This document shows, in pieces, positions 35,801 to 47,980 of a DNA stretch of 64,000 nt. How positions within the stretch are numbered: the first letter of the stretch is position 1; each line of letters opens with the position of its first letter. Origin of the DNA: Asterella californica (Eukaryota; Streptophyta; Marchantiopsida; Marchantiales; Aytoniaceae); NCBI GenBank assembly GCA_036924285.1, contig JAYKYS010000002.1, positions 39,881,501-39,945,500 on the forward strand, read 5' to 3'. The translations under genes were made by a program, and so were the position numbers. A model generated the notes under the pieces. The model had not been told where the DNA came from. It saw only the letters and a program-made list of their open reading frames with translations, and searched no databases.

Positions 35801-36410
35801 CGGAGATCATATAACGTTTAGTAAGTCGTGGGTGCGACCAAGTTGAAAACGATTTCCAAAGATGTGCTCAAGTAAATTACTCAGGAATCTGGGACCACAG
35901 CAGGGGAAGACTCCGAAAGAGACGTTAAGGGCATCTCCACCGGAGCACTGTAAATGCCTTGGCACTGTAAACCGTCCCGGTAACCAGTCGCCCTTTTGGC
36001 GGGATGGATAAAAAAAGACAGTAAATGATAAGTTTTCACTGTAAATTTATCTCGAGTACCGTCCTAGTAAACGTTCACGCTAAACTTGAATACCATGTCA
36101 AGTTTTGACGAGACTGGGAACTGGTACTTCACGGGCCATTTCCAGTGTTCGGGTGGAGATGCCCTAAATAGGTACTCTTGAGATTTCACAGAACTGAATA
36201 AGCTACCAAAGTGCACTTCTGGGAAAAAACAAGATAAGGACAAGCGGGATCCACGGGACTAAAATCTAGAGACGTCATTTGCAGCAGTAGGGTCTCTCCT
36301 GTCTTGGAATTCTAATTATTATGAATTTTCTCATGTCTCGAGAATGTCGTTTTTATTTTTATACTTTTTAAATATAGTGGAGCATTATTTATTCCCGTAC
36401 CTTTAGAAAC
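35801..36410. other. Intergenic, no gene recognised
   Basis: Non-coding. The alternating phrases near 35930-35975 and 36115-36170 (CACCGGAGCACTGTAAAT, ACTTCACGGGCCATTTCCAG) look like an old transposon end, but I could not pair it with another end. Confidence 0.35.
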
Positions 36411-36500
36411 AAGACACCACTCTGTACTTGTAGAACAGAGTGGCGTCTTGGTACAGACTAGGTCTGGAGATTCAACCAGCCTGAGTTCGAATCCCACTGC
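36411..36500 (+). repeat. Hairpin followed by a tRNA-like segment
   Basis: AAGACACCACTCTGT (36411-36425) pairs with ACAGAGTGGCGTCTT (36435-36449) at 14 of 15 positions. The second arm overlaps an A-box-like TGGCGTCTTGGT (36441-36452), and GAGTTCGAATCC (36483-36494) is an excellent B box at tRNA spacing. The T stem and acceptor stem do not pair, so no functional tRNA; a SINE head or tRNA relic is likely. Confidence 0.45.
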
Positions 36501-38419
36501 TATAAGACTCTGTCTCCGAAATATATTTGAAATTAATTGAGACCAAGAGAGTTAGAGGGTCTACGTTGTAATTTAGTTATCCTAAAAAAAATTCTAGAAC
36601 TTGAAATGAGTTAGAGGGGTGTGTGTGAGTGAACTTTTGTTCACTTGCTGTTATCTGAAAAGATACAAGTGTTAGAAAAATTGTACCAAGTTGAAAAAAA
36701 ATTTAATTTATGATTAAATGATAGACGGACCAGGAGATGTAAGAAGGTCCAAATATAACCCATAAAGGAAACATAGATTCATTCACTCATGCACTGCCAA
36801 AACTACAAATGCCAACGAAAATAATTTATTTAATCAATACATAATAATTTATTACTAATACTTTTCACGAAAAAATAAGGTAATAAATTAAAGCCTTGCA
36901 TAGTTTCCTCCTCCATCACATGTTGCATGAATAACTTTTAAATCTCTTTTGGAAAAGCTCAGCTAGCCACAACTTTATCGCAAGATTTACATACAATAGA
37001 CTACTCCAAAGACGACGAGCCAAGAAGGTTTCAACCAACGGTTCAACCCAGCAGCCTACTACCATGTTGCGTGCATGTGAGAAGGCCTACTCTAGTCACT
37101 TAACCGCACCCGAGGGTAAGTCGGGTAATTACCAAGGCTATGACTAGATCGAGTCCTAGGAGCACTCACAACTGCTAATGAGGATGCTAAATGATGTCTA
37201 TATGGGCTCATGTTTATGTGTCCATGCAAGTAAAAAGACGGAAAAGCCCTGGACGGATTCGCAGCTTTCAGTCGGGAAAGTCATACAACCAGACGCACAG
37301 GCGCTAACAGTCTCATCACTAACAACCTTATTGTAGGATCAAAGCAAGAGACAAAGTTCAGAAAGCAATATCTATCTTTGGCCGGGGCCTTTGCAACCCA
37401 GTTGCGTATCGTAACGGTTTTTACCGGCCAAGGTAGAGTATCTTGAGAGTAGTTTACGGGGAACTGTCGGGAAAGTGGACAACTGACATCCGTCCAAAGG
37501 CAGTTCATGTGTCAAAGTCAAGTCATGGTATCCAAGTACAAACTTGTTACCCACTGCATCCCGTGACCTCCTTTGTTTCCGGCTGTTCGTCACAAGCGTA
37601 ACTTACACAAGTTTCTCCGCCGCCTGAAATCCACTTCAGTAGCAATATGCGTCCAAAGTGTCGTGACGAATGTAGACGGGGAATAGGAAAAGCATGATAC
37701 AAGGGGAAACTGAGAAAGTGGATTGGTTTGGGTGACGACGGGAGAAGAGAAAAGTTGTTCTATTTATTAGCAATATGTAGTACGATTACAAAGAGTATAT
37801 AGCTATTCACACCTGCTGATGGCTTGCTTAGTACAGATCAAATACGTCATGGAGACACAGAGAGAGAGAGACATCTTTGGATAGTCTTGATGTCAACTCA
37901 AGATGTCTTTACATCACGGAAGACACAAGGAAAGAGCATCTTAACCTTTTATATATTGAAGACTGCAAAACTTGCTAGATTGTAGTCAGTGTTCAGTCTG
38001 TCCTTGTTGGGTGGTCCTCCCGTCGCAGCCGTCAGCTGTACCTGAAGAACAAAGAGAACCGTGGCAAAGAGAAAACAACAAGGGTGCAAGAAGACACCCT
38101 TGGCGCACACCACGGCAGAGTTGGAAGGGAATAGTAAGTTGCCCGTTGACTTGTACATGTGCCACTACGCTCTCAATAAGGAAAGCTATCAGTTGCATGA
38201 GGTCATGTCCAAAGCTTATCTTTCGAAGCCAAGTTTTATCAACCAAAATTCCGTTTGGATACACCGAAATTTTGCAATTCTGCGAAATTTTGAAATTTCG
38301 TTTTTATTTTATTTATATTAAATAATTAAATAATTTTGAACTTTTAACAAAAAATATAAGTAAAGATGATATTGCTACGTGATTGTGAGAAGAGTTCTGT
38401 CGAAAGTATACCTGTTTGA
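36501..38419. other. Intergenic, no gene recognised
   Basis: Unrelated frames at 37281-37593 (-) and 37949-38325 (both strands) have no family features. A short (GA)n run lies at 37860-37872. Confidence 0.4.
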
Positions 38420-38880
38420 TATCTTCCGGTTGATCGCTGACGTTCGTTACTGCATTCGTATCACCGGCAATCCACTTGCCGACGGTCTGTCATACTCTCA
38501 TTGCCCCCTCGGCAACTGCCATTGATCTATCCATCGGAAGTCTATCATTCTACCCCAGACTATCCACCACCACATCTGACCACCGTCAGCGGTCCGTCAT
38601 TCCACTCTATTATTGGTGATCTGCATGTCGGCTGTCCACCACCCAACCCCATCTCGCCACCACCGACAGTTCGTCATCTCATCCACCCTCGTCATCCAAG
38701 AAAGCACCGGCAATCCGTTCATCGACTGCTTGCCACCAAGTCTCATCTTTGCCATCCTCAGTCAACACCGACGGTCTGTCGTCTCATCCTCGCGATATCG
38801 ACAACCGTTGATGGTCTGTCATCATCAAGCCTCGCCACCTCAAAAACCATCGATGATCTACCACAATGTGTCATGTAACT
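38420..38880. repeat. Degenerate C-rich tandem repeat
   Basis: The phrase CCGACGGTCTGTCAT and variants (GTCAGCGGTCCGTCATTCCA, CCGACAGTTCGTCATCTCAT, CCGACGGTCTGTCGTCTCAT, CCGTTGATGGTCTGTCATCA) recur roughly every 50-75 bp. The Pro/His/Ser-rich plus-strand frames (38501-38945) are translations of this repeat. The core GACGG.C.GTCA also recurs at 47.2-48 kb. Confidence 0.7.
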
Positions 38881-39500
38881 GCTCGTCAGCGATCCGAATG
38901 ACAGAGCCATCTTTTGGTTGTTTCAGTATATTCTGCAACGGATAGAGAAGAGGAAAGCTGATTGCACCGTCTTTTTTGCCAAATTTTGGTTCCAACACAA
39001 GAGGATTGGAGGCTCTATGGAATATTTAGATATGCCTACTAGGGTAGTTAAACATGTTTCAACGAATTACATGAAACACAATTAAGGCTTAGTGCTAGTA
39101 TTGAATATTTAGTTGAGACTTTTTCCTCATGCATTGATTATTCCTTAGTCTCCTTTAGTATATAAGAATGAACCTTTTGGGAGCTCATTCTATCCTTTTG
39201 CAGGGTGTCTACTCTTATCATCACTCCAGTTTCTTTTTTTCCTCTTCTTCTCAATCCAAAGTCTCTCCTTGAGACTTGATCATAGTATAGTTGAGCACTA
39301 GATGGTGGACTAGATAATAATTGGTTACGTAGACGATCCTCATTTGGATTAGGGTGATATGATCACTTGGACCATTATTATCTAGTGCTACTGATTCAAC
39401 ATCAAAGCATACAAGACTAGTTGTATCCATTTAGACCAACTAGCTACGTGGTCTTGTCATGAAATCATCTTTGATTCGCAATACTTGATCATTTAGACTA
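38881..39500. other. Upstream flank of the hAT element
   Basis: Contains a short inverted repeat, TAGATAATAATTGGT near 39311 with its near-complement ACCATTATTATCTA near 39381, and the recurring phrase ACTAGTTGG. It may hold the transposon's subterminal region. I could not assign terminal inverted repeats or an 8-bp target duplication. Confidence 0.35.
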
Positions 39501-39512
39501 GTTGGTTACACA

Positions 39513-41890
39513 ATGAGAACTCTAATAGACCTTTGGAAATTCCAAGACTTTCAAGAAAAAGACATAAAGAAAGAGAATGAAGATGACTTTGAAGATTCAT
39601 CAACTTTCAAGGTTGATGAAGAGTATGGACGGTCACTAGCAATTCTGAAACTTAGAGATAAATGCGAGAAGTTGACACAAGAGCAATATATGATATAGGA
39701 AGTGCAAGTATGTAAGAGACGGAGGCTCTAATGTTCAATGCAAGCACTGCCACATTGTTCTAACATACAACATCTCTACGATTAAACAACACTTCACAAG
39801 AACTAAGGTCTATGCGAGTCGACCTGATATTGGATTTCTCCAGAAGGCATCTGTTAAACATGTATCCACTTGTTCAGGTGCTCTCTCATGCTTGGTAAAG
39901 GAGATTATGTGTCTCATGAATTTGAATGAGAGAAGAAGTACAACGTATGGACTTGTGAAGAAGGTGTTAGAAGATGCACAAACGCCTCCTACAATCAACT
40001 GGAGAAGGATTCATGATCGCTGCCGTCTTTTGAAACATCAAGTTATGAGACAGATGTTGATCATGACTTGAATAATTTTCCAATCTCGCAAGTTTTGAAT
40101 GCATTGTCTCCAGTGAACTCAGGAAGAGTTTTGTCACCTAAAATCGAAAGAGTTCCCGTGAATGACAAAGACATCTTACAAGTCAACGGCGAACTCAACA
40201 AGGAAGGATTCCGAATATGTTTGCAGTAGAACAAAGACAAAATATGGACAAGTTGTGGAGTATGGCAATGGCTCAAACTGGATTCAATGTGTCATCCGAT
40301 AATTGTCGAAGCTTTCAAATATTCAAAATCCATCGTGGATTTCACACTTCCTAGTGAGTATAAGTTGAGAACACATCTTCTGACGACAAATTACCAAAAG
40401 TTGAAAGATGAGACTAAGAACAAGATGTTTCCTAAAAAGACGGATAGCAAGATGATAATCTCTTGTGATGGATGAACCAATGTGCAAGGAAGACCATTGA
40501 TGAACATCATGATCACCAACATGTTTGGAGAGATGTGTGTTCGAGCGTTGAATGATAGCAATGCTAGGTGGGTTGCGGATAGTATAATCTCTGAGATTAA
40601 AAAATTTGGATCAAGACAAGTGTTGCAGTTTGTGATGGACAATGCGGCTGTAAATGTTTTGGTGAGAAAGCTGGTGAGAGAATGTTTTCTTCACGTCATA
40701 TTTGGTGGATGTGTGACCCATAGTCTGGACTTGTTGTGTGAGGACATTGAGAAGTTCGACTGGGTGAAAGATAAATTTGACAAATGTCGAATGGTGGTTA
40801 AATTGTTAAAGACCATCATGTCATAAACACTATGTTTGTTGATTACTTTTCGAATGGGCTGAATTTGTTGGAACCATGTGCCACTCAGTTTGCAACAAAC
40901 TTCATCATGGTAGACAGAGCATACGAGTTGCAGTATTGCTTAAGAAGCATGGTTGTCAATGAGCTTTGGTGAGATTTCTTAGACTGTCTCAAAGAATAAA
41001 AACAAGCCGAGAAGGCAAAAGAGGTTGTCAGTATTATACTTAACATGCATTTTTGGGATGAGATTCACGACGTCATTGAATTGACGAACCTCATATTTGT
41101 GCTTCTTCGACAAGTTGATGCGCACAAGTGCTACATTGATCACATATACTGAGAAAATGGACCCTAAAGGAGAAGTTTGTTAGTTTCTCAAAACTGAAAA
41201 TAGATATGATTACACCAAAGATATGTGATGGTTTGGTGCTCTCTTTGAGTAAGTGGACTAACATTTTGCACATAATTGTCCTGTGTTTGATTCCTAAATA
41301 TTTGTATCTCGAGAATAACAGAGAAAATGCATTGACTTGCACCAAGTTGAGTGTCTTTCTGCTATCTGCATGAGTGCGCAAGGAAGGAAACTTTCGGGTT
41401 AGGTGCAGATAGACCTCTTCTTGGAGAAGCGGAATGATCTAATTGCAAAAATGGGAGTCAAGTGAAAGCTGACTTCTGCACTTACTGCACTCTGTATGCT
41501 CGACACAACCTCGGGTTGAACTCGACAGATGTGGTAGAGTATGTGGATCACTATAGAGATGAATCAGCAACAATACTAGCTAAGGATTGCAAGTTTTGAT
41601 GTCCTGAATGTTTATGAAGGTGTTGAGAAAATGGAGAGTACTCCTTTGAGATGGTGGGTCTATTTTGGAGATGCAGCTCCACACCTGAAGAAGATTGCAC
41701 TTGTTTTGCTTGGTCAAACATGCACTGCTTTGGTATGCGAGAGCAATTAGATCTCTTACAATCACGTGCATTCCAAAATTCAGAATCATTTCTCCCTTGA
41801 ACGAGTAGAAACGATCCAGATACTTAATTTTCTTTACCACAATTCTAGACTTAATGGCATCAACAAGAAGCACGAGCGAAGAACCATGCG
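39513..41890 (+). pseudogene. hAT-family transposase (BED finger, DUF659, dimerisation domain), decayed
   Basis: Domains in order. BED zinc finger at 39709-39800 (CKHCHIVLTYNISTIKQHF; Cys codons 39739 and 39748). A basic helical stretch open to 40071. The DUF659 catalytic core at 40287-40826, including MIISCDG, TNVQGRPLMN, VMDNAAVN and CVTHSLDLLCEDI. The C-terminal hAT dimerisation region at about 41630-41870 (LRWWVYFGDAAPHLKKIALV, then HVHSKIQNH and YHNSRLN). The conserved Trp after CDG is TGA (40473-40475), and the Trp of the CERNW motif is TAG (41748-41750). Further frameshifts lie between 40830 and 41630. The enzyme would excise and reinsert DNA by a cut-and-paste hairpin mechanism; this copy is dead. 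Confidence 0.88.
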
Positions 41891-42242
41891 AGAATTTAAC
41901 AAGTTCTTCATGTCGCTTGGACAACAAGATGTTTTGAAAGCAATGTATGAGAGTAACTATGGCATCTCTACGTATGTGAGAGATGCTTGGTTCCCAAATC
42001 TAGACTTGGCGATATATCGAATAGAGCTGAAGGAAAATAAAACTTATTTGATACAAACATCGTTGCTCCTGCATCCATGCTTCGATTCTTTGTTGCGCTT
42101 CTTGAACATGCTTAACCTCATCGATATCTTTCCACATAGCAGTGATATTTTCATCCTCTTTGGAACAAGGAAGTTTAATCTCCCAAGGTTCATAACTCCA
42201 TTCATCTCCATCTGGGAGGCGTCCATGCGCTCGATCATCCTT

Positions 42243-44100
42243 CTATTTCGTTACTCTTGGTTTTTTTGACTTAGTCGCTGGTGGTCTAAGATGCTTGGGA
42301 GCTTCACGTCTTGTCACTGGCAGTGTAGGAGGTTTGGTAGTTTGATATTCTATCGCTTGCGTTGTAGGAGGCTTGATAGTTTTATATCTGTTTTTATTCT
42401 TTGCTACATTTGGACTTGGATTTGAACGCATCTCTGATGGGGATAGAAACTTGACTGAATCCTTCGGCACAAAGGTCCTTGGATCCATCATGATTCCTCT
42501 TGTGATTTTATTCACTGATTTGCGCACCTAGATCATAAGCAAAGAGCAGAAGAAGAACTTTATCAAATAATCATCAATGGATGAGATGAAACTTGTGACA
42601 ATGAAGATAAGAGTCACGGAAAAACTGATTTATAAAACAACAGCAAGGAACTAGGTCACACTCCTTCATTAGGGAGTCGTCATCAAGAGTGGCATCCAAT
42701 CCATCTTTCCATTCAATGAATCGTCCCATCATGAGCATGACATGAACTTCGCAGTCGGTAGAGTTGTTCTACTGTCGGACCAACATCATACCATCATAAT
42801 ATTATTGTAGTGATCATATAAGAATGTAGATATACAATTTGAACTTTAATAAAAATTTAATCACATTTGACTTGAAGCAAAAATATATCAAAGATTTGGA
42901 AATGGAGATTTTTTATCTTCCTCTGTAAGAACTTAGTGAAATATTCCTTTGTCATTTTCAAAGACATCACTGTTCGGGGTCACTTGTCAAGTGTTTGTGT
43001 AATCTTTTGCCACAGATGAAAGTCTTTTGCACTATCCATGTGATAGATGCAGATTTTCTTCCTTGCTTCCATCGCTCTCACAAGGACTAACTCCAATGTT
43101 GATCATCTGCATCCAAGTGGATTGAAGCAACTAAATATTTGATATATTGCCATCCCTTTAACTTGGGAGCAAGTCTATTCAATAGACATAATTTTTTCAA
43201 CTCCACCGATGGATTTGTTTTTTGGTCCTCAACGTTCTAAAGTTGATTGAATTCCTATAGTTTTTCATACCAGAATGTGTTGCAGAAAAATCATCCGTCC
43301 ATTCTGCTAACCTCATAGTATGTAGCAAAAATTTTGGTGATAAACATGTTAAGGATGTCGCTCATCACCATATTTCCGAGTTGTATTGACTGAATTGTCT
43401 GATCTCACAAATCAGTCGGATACACATTGAAGGTTTCTTTCCAGTCAGATTCTGTCCGTCAATGTACTCGATGGAACAACTATGAGTATAATATAAACAT
43501 TGTTTATTACATTGTTGGTGAGTATTCATCTCAATTCAGCTCAATAGAGATGAATAGACTAACAATAGATTTAAAAACACTTAATTATTTTCAGAAAAAA
43601 GATGTTTGTATTATAATTAGTACTATGGTACTACAACTGTAGGTTGTAGTACCGTAGTACTACAACCTACAAGGTCATGCTTCATCAATTGAAATCTTAA
43701 CATGTACATCTAGAATGACGTCTATCTTGAGAACTCACACTCTCGCAAAACGAGTGCTAATCTCATCTTCAAGCACTGGTTCAGAAAGTACTCGCTAAAG
43801 TGCTCTTCTCTCATGCGTTGGAAGATCGTCTTCCCAGTTCAAGCATTAGGTTGGATCTTCACACTCGGTGTTAAGATATGTGGTTTCCAAGTCTGTTTGG
43901 TCTAGTCCATCAATGAGTGGGTGAACATTTGGATCATCATTTGCATTGACATAAGAGTCAATCAACTTGACCATCCTTACCACCTCTAACTCACCAGAAC
44001 CATACCCCTCCCCAATTGCACGAAGTCTATCAAGAATCTCTTTGTGCTTCTTTTCACAAGCTACTCTTTCTGTCGACATGGGAGACTTCATATATCCCTT
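42243..44100 (-). pseudogene. Ulp1/C48-like cysteine protease ORF of a transposon, decayed
   Basis: Minus strand. 44091-43846 encodes an N-terminal segment with no known domain. At 43330-42900 the reading CNTFWYEKL, then LKGWQYIKYLV and DADDQHWS leads, after a one-base slip near 43090, into LVLVRAMEARKKICIYHMDS. These are the His (HW, codon 43098-43096) and Asp (MDS) blocks of Ulp1-type proteases. The Gln-Asn-Asn...Cys block follows as NNSTDCEVHVM with the catalytic Cys codon at 42753-42751. A TAG (42771-42769) sits where a Gln is usual. An AT-rich stretch at about 42780-42900 may be an intron. A Pro/Thr/Lys-rich tail ending KKPRVTK stops at 42243. C48 proteases cleave SUMO-like proteins; transposon versions are known from KI-MULEs and some CACTA elements. 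It ends about 350 bp from the hAT transposase, tail to tail. Confidence 0.68.
43628..43670. repeat. Overlapping inverted repeats
   Basis: GTAGGTTGTAGTAC (43639-43652) and GTACTACAACCTAC (43657-43670) form a perfect 14-bp stem with a CGTA loop. GGTACTACAAC at 43628-43638 can also pair with the first arm, so two alternative hairpins compete. Confidence 0.9.
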
Positions 44101-47100
44101 GGTCGGCTCTTGGTCGCCAAAAGCATGTCGTCATATACGTAGCTAAGAGTGCACTTTTTATCTCAAGTTCTTATTAAACTTCAGTTTGTACATTAACTCC
44201 ATCCGTTTCGACTTCTATTATCATCTTTGGAGTCATTTTTTTCCGTCTTGGATCCGCTCTGCAGTGTTAAGATCGATCACAACTTCTCCTTCCTGTTGAA
44301 ACTTGATACATAAGAGTTTGTATATATCGTCCGTAAAAGTTATTTTGCAACATGCACATCTCTTCCTTGTAGATGCATGTGTTCAAAACCAATTGTAGTG
44401 ATATGCATAGTTGCATGTTCTATGTGTCACACTCGAGAGAAATCCAATATACCTTTGACAAATTGGACAACACTCTTCAAATCTTGCTGTCTTCTGCTGC
44501 TCTCTGGTAGTCTTTAAATTTGCTTGGATGTTTCTCAAACTCGTCTATCTCTTAAGAGTATGAATCCATATGACGGTCTAGACAATCATGTTCATGTTAT
44601 TGAACTTCACAAAGCGATGAAGATGACCGGTGTCATAGGACGTGAAGCTTGGTCTGAGAATACACGAGGTATCTGACTATGGAGAGATATAGGGAGACCT
44701 AGGACCTACTCGATGAAATACTCATGTCCTCAATATCTAATCTATTAGTCTTTGTCTTGGTTACTAATGACCTAATCCGGACTCCAAGTGTAACACACGT
44801 GCATCGTACAACATGACTTGGAGTTCAATCTATTCTAAGAAAGAGTTATACATGATAAATGTATATTTTAGATCACAAAGGCATCAAACAATCTTTCGGC
44901 TATATCCTCTTCACTATTTCTCCTCGACAAAACTACGTAAATGTGTAACGTTCAACTTCTACTGTTCGTTGATACGAGCTTCATTTAAGAAGAATCCACA
45001 GCAAAAGATAGCCTATTATACAAGCTTCCCAACGATATAAGACATGCGGCAGCAAACAGACAGAGAGCTTGGAGCGTGATGTCGGAGATAACCGTATCTC
45101 GGAGTTAGGGATTTCTAGTCAATGACTTCGGCAAGATGTGACATCTTCTTTGATCATGATCTCCATACCAAATTCACAATATAGATTTCCTATCACTCTC
45201 GTAGCACCTCCAAGACGTCCCACCTCCAATCCTCAAGTCGTTTTGTTCAAAGTCAACCAAGAGATTTAGCCGAAATCTCTCTTCTTCTTCATCTTGTCAC
45301 GCTGTAAACTGAACTTCGGTGACGTATTGCTGCCAATTCGAACTTCCAATTGGACTCAAACTTCACATGAAATTTCCTTTGATCTCTCACTACTACCCTC
45401 TGAAATTTCAGCTTCATACTCTAAACCAATCTGACAAAATGGACTAAGCTTTTTGTCTGTGCCAACTTATGAGCTTTACAGACCCCAATGGTCAAGATCC
45501 ACGACTCCAACACCTTCCTTAACCAAATAAGCTGAAATTTAACATGTAGTAAGCTGATAAGGCACACCTCAATCCTGGAAATTTTCATTCATAGATTCTA
45601 GCCCATGCTCAAGAAACAATTCAATCCTTGAATCCAAGCGTTCAGGGTTTTACTTCGGCTTCGTGACTGTTACAGTCAACTTCAATTGACCATCTTGAGG
45701 TCAAATCCGATCGAAACGTAGAACTATTTTACATCAGTGCAACCAGCATGACATCAACTACCCAATCCTTTTTACAAAATGGAAAGATCATCTCACAAAC
45801 TCTCGGCACACTGAGAAACGTGACTCGGGATACCGATTTGATCCTCTTGACTTTGAACGATCATAACACTCCACTCAGCGCTCAAATTGATCGATCGACC
45901 CCTCCAGATTGTAACTCCGCTCGAGAGATTTCCAAAGAGTCCTCACCCTTCGCAAATTATTCTCAAGAAAGCCTCCGAAACCCTAAAACTGTCTTTGGAA
46001 CTTGGAGGAACTTGATTGATCGAGTATGGACCAATGAGAAAAGAGAAAAGAGATTACCTTATCTCCTACTTGGCACAAAAGATCGACTTGTAACCATAAA
46101 CACTCTCCACATCTTCAAGCTTGAGCCGAATATTTTGGATCCAACCTTAACATAAGATCATCAGCCTCGTCGACGATAGAGATAACAATTACACGAAATT
46201 CAATACAAAGTCAAGATAATGACCTTGAATCGATCTACGATGAAAGATACCCCGAAGAGAAATGAGGAAGTCATCACTTGATTACAATAGTCCTCACCAA
46301 AGTTCCTCGCAATTCACACATGATGGTTGATCTTTCTCCGACATTGACATCAGACATCAACCTAGACACTGAAAGAAACGTTAATCGGAAAGTTCAAGTC
46401 CATTCGTCGTCAGAGTAAGATGTACAGTCAAGTCTCAGTTCTCTCCGTATGTGACGATCGGTTGCTGGGTCCCCCTGATGCAAGTTATGAAACCGACAGC
46501 CTGTCGATGCTGATTTCGCTACTTCATAGCTGAGGTTTAGAAGTGCCCTGCTTTCGACTTCAGCTTTTTCCGGTGAGCTTACATATACTCTGTTCATGAG
46601 ACAGTGTACACTTTCTGTCAATCCGTCAACTTAATAGGCAAAACTACCAGCAATGCTGCAAAAGACAGATGCAAGGATCACACGACTCCGGACTTTTCAC
46701 TTCTGAATATTAACACTTCTGTCCTGTCAAACTGCCAACTTAATCAGCAAAACCACCATCATGTTGAAAAAGATACACATACGGATCACATGACCATCGG
46801 TAACTAAAAGTCAAAACCTCACTCTCTCAGTCAAGTTCTCATTCACAAGTGGCGTTTACTGAAATCTCCTATAATCGAGGTTGTTGACGATACATGTATC
46901 CCCCTTGGTTCGATAGATTTTGAGTCTTGCATCTCCTGGTCATTTCGAGGAAATAAGTACGTAGATCATCGAGCAGAAAGAGGACAATTTAGTCAGCCAG
47001 ACGCGCGCGCATTCCGCAGGGGAAAAAAAGTCATGCAAGCTGGATCTGAGAATGAAACTTCAGAAAAGCAAGACATTATCGTTAAGAAAGTTAGGGACCT

Positions 47101-47160
47101 TGAGTACAATCAAAGAGAACCTTCGAGTTAAGACATGTTTCCAGAAGAGCGAGTCAGATC
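44101..47160. other. Intergenic or decayed transposon sequence, no gene supported
   Basis: The plus-strand frame 45748-46155 (135 codons) has no recognisable domain. The text around it (CCGAAACCCTAA, GTATGGACCAATGAGAA) resembles plant LTR-element leader sequence. Frames at 46394-46807 are unrecognised. Confidence 0.3.
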
Positions 47161-47164
47161 AGAG

Positions 47165-47980
47165 GGTGACAGACCGTCACCTAGCTTAGACATCGTCTTA
47201 AAGATGATGAGAGGATGACTAGCCGTCACCTAGGCAGTCCGTCACTACGGAAAGCTGATGATGCCTTAGCCGGATCTCTCGAGTTGACGGCCTGCAAGCT
47301 AGCCGGTGATCTAGATGGAGGAGGAGGAGAAAAAGGATCGGGAGAGGATGACGGACCGTCATATAGACAGCCCATCACTATGAAGAGCCAACAGCTAGAG
47401 CATCATCTTAACCGAGTACTTCGAGCTGACGGTCTAGATCGTTCGATCTAGACTATCAACTCGGCTATCGGACAACTCGTCGGATTGTCAAAAGCCCACC
47501 AGCTGGCTGGTGGTTTAGATGGATCTGGGAGAAAAAAGAGATGGGGGAGGGTGGGGAGCCGCCATCTAGGATTTGGAGGAGAGCCAGTGGTTAGGACATC
47601 TTCTTAGCCGAGTCCTCCTCCAGACGGTCCAGATAGCTTGATCTGAACCGTCAATTTGATGCCGGTGGTCCGGTTAACACCGTCAGCTCGAGGATAACCA
47701 GGCTATCTAGCTCGGAGTCGGCGACTCGTCGTGTAGCCTACGGTGCAGATGCCACTAAGGAGAGGGAGAAGAGAGAAGAGAGGGCGACGGACCGCCACCC
47801 AGGGTTTGATAGCCCACCACTATGGACCGCCGGCGGCTAAGACATCGCTTTTACCGGATCTCCTTCCATATGGTCCAAATCACTCGATCTAGACTGCCAA
47901 TGCGGTGCTGGTAGTCTGGTCTATACCAATGGGAGGAAGGAGAAGGGAGGGTGGGTGACGGGCCGTCACTTAGTTCTGCT
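47165..47980. repeat. GC-rich degenerate tandem repeat
   Basis: Units begin with versions of GACGGACCGTCACCTAG (about 47169, 47222, 47348, 47557, 47788, 47957). They continue through CCACTATGG, a GCTAAGACATCGTCTTAGCCG-like self-complementary segment, GATCTCCTCCAGATGGTC and CGATCTAGACTGCCAA. Spacing varies from about 130 to 230 bp. Purine-rich GGAGAGGGAGAAG stretches separate units. Confidence 0.72.

Noticed and set aside
38501..38945. Pro/His-rich plus-strand frames that could pass for a cell-wall protein
   Set aside because: Two frames are open at once because the DNA is a C-rich tandem repeat; there is no signal peptide or regular peptide motif.
45748..46155. 135-codon plus-strand frame as a gene
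   Set aside because: Begins with ATG and is fairly long, but has no recognisable domain, no splice support, and lies in sequence that resembles decayed transposon leader.
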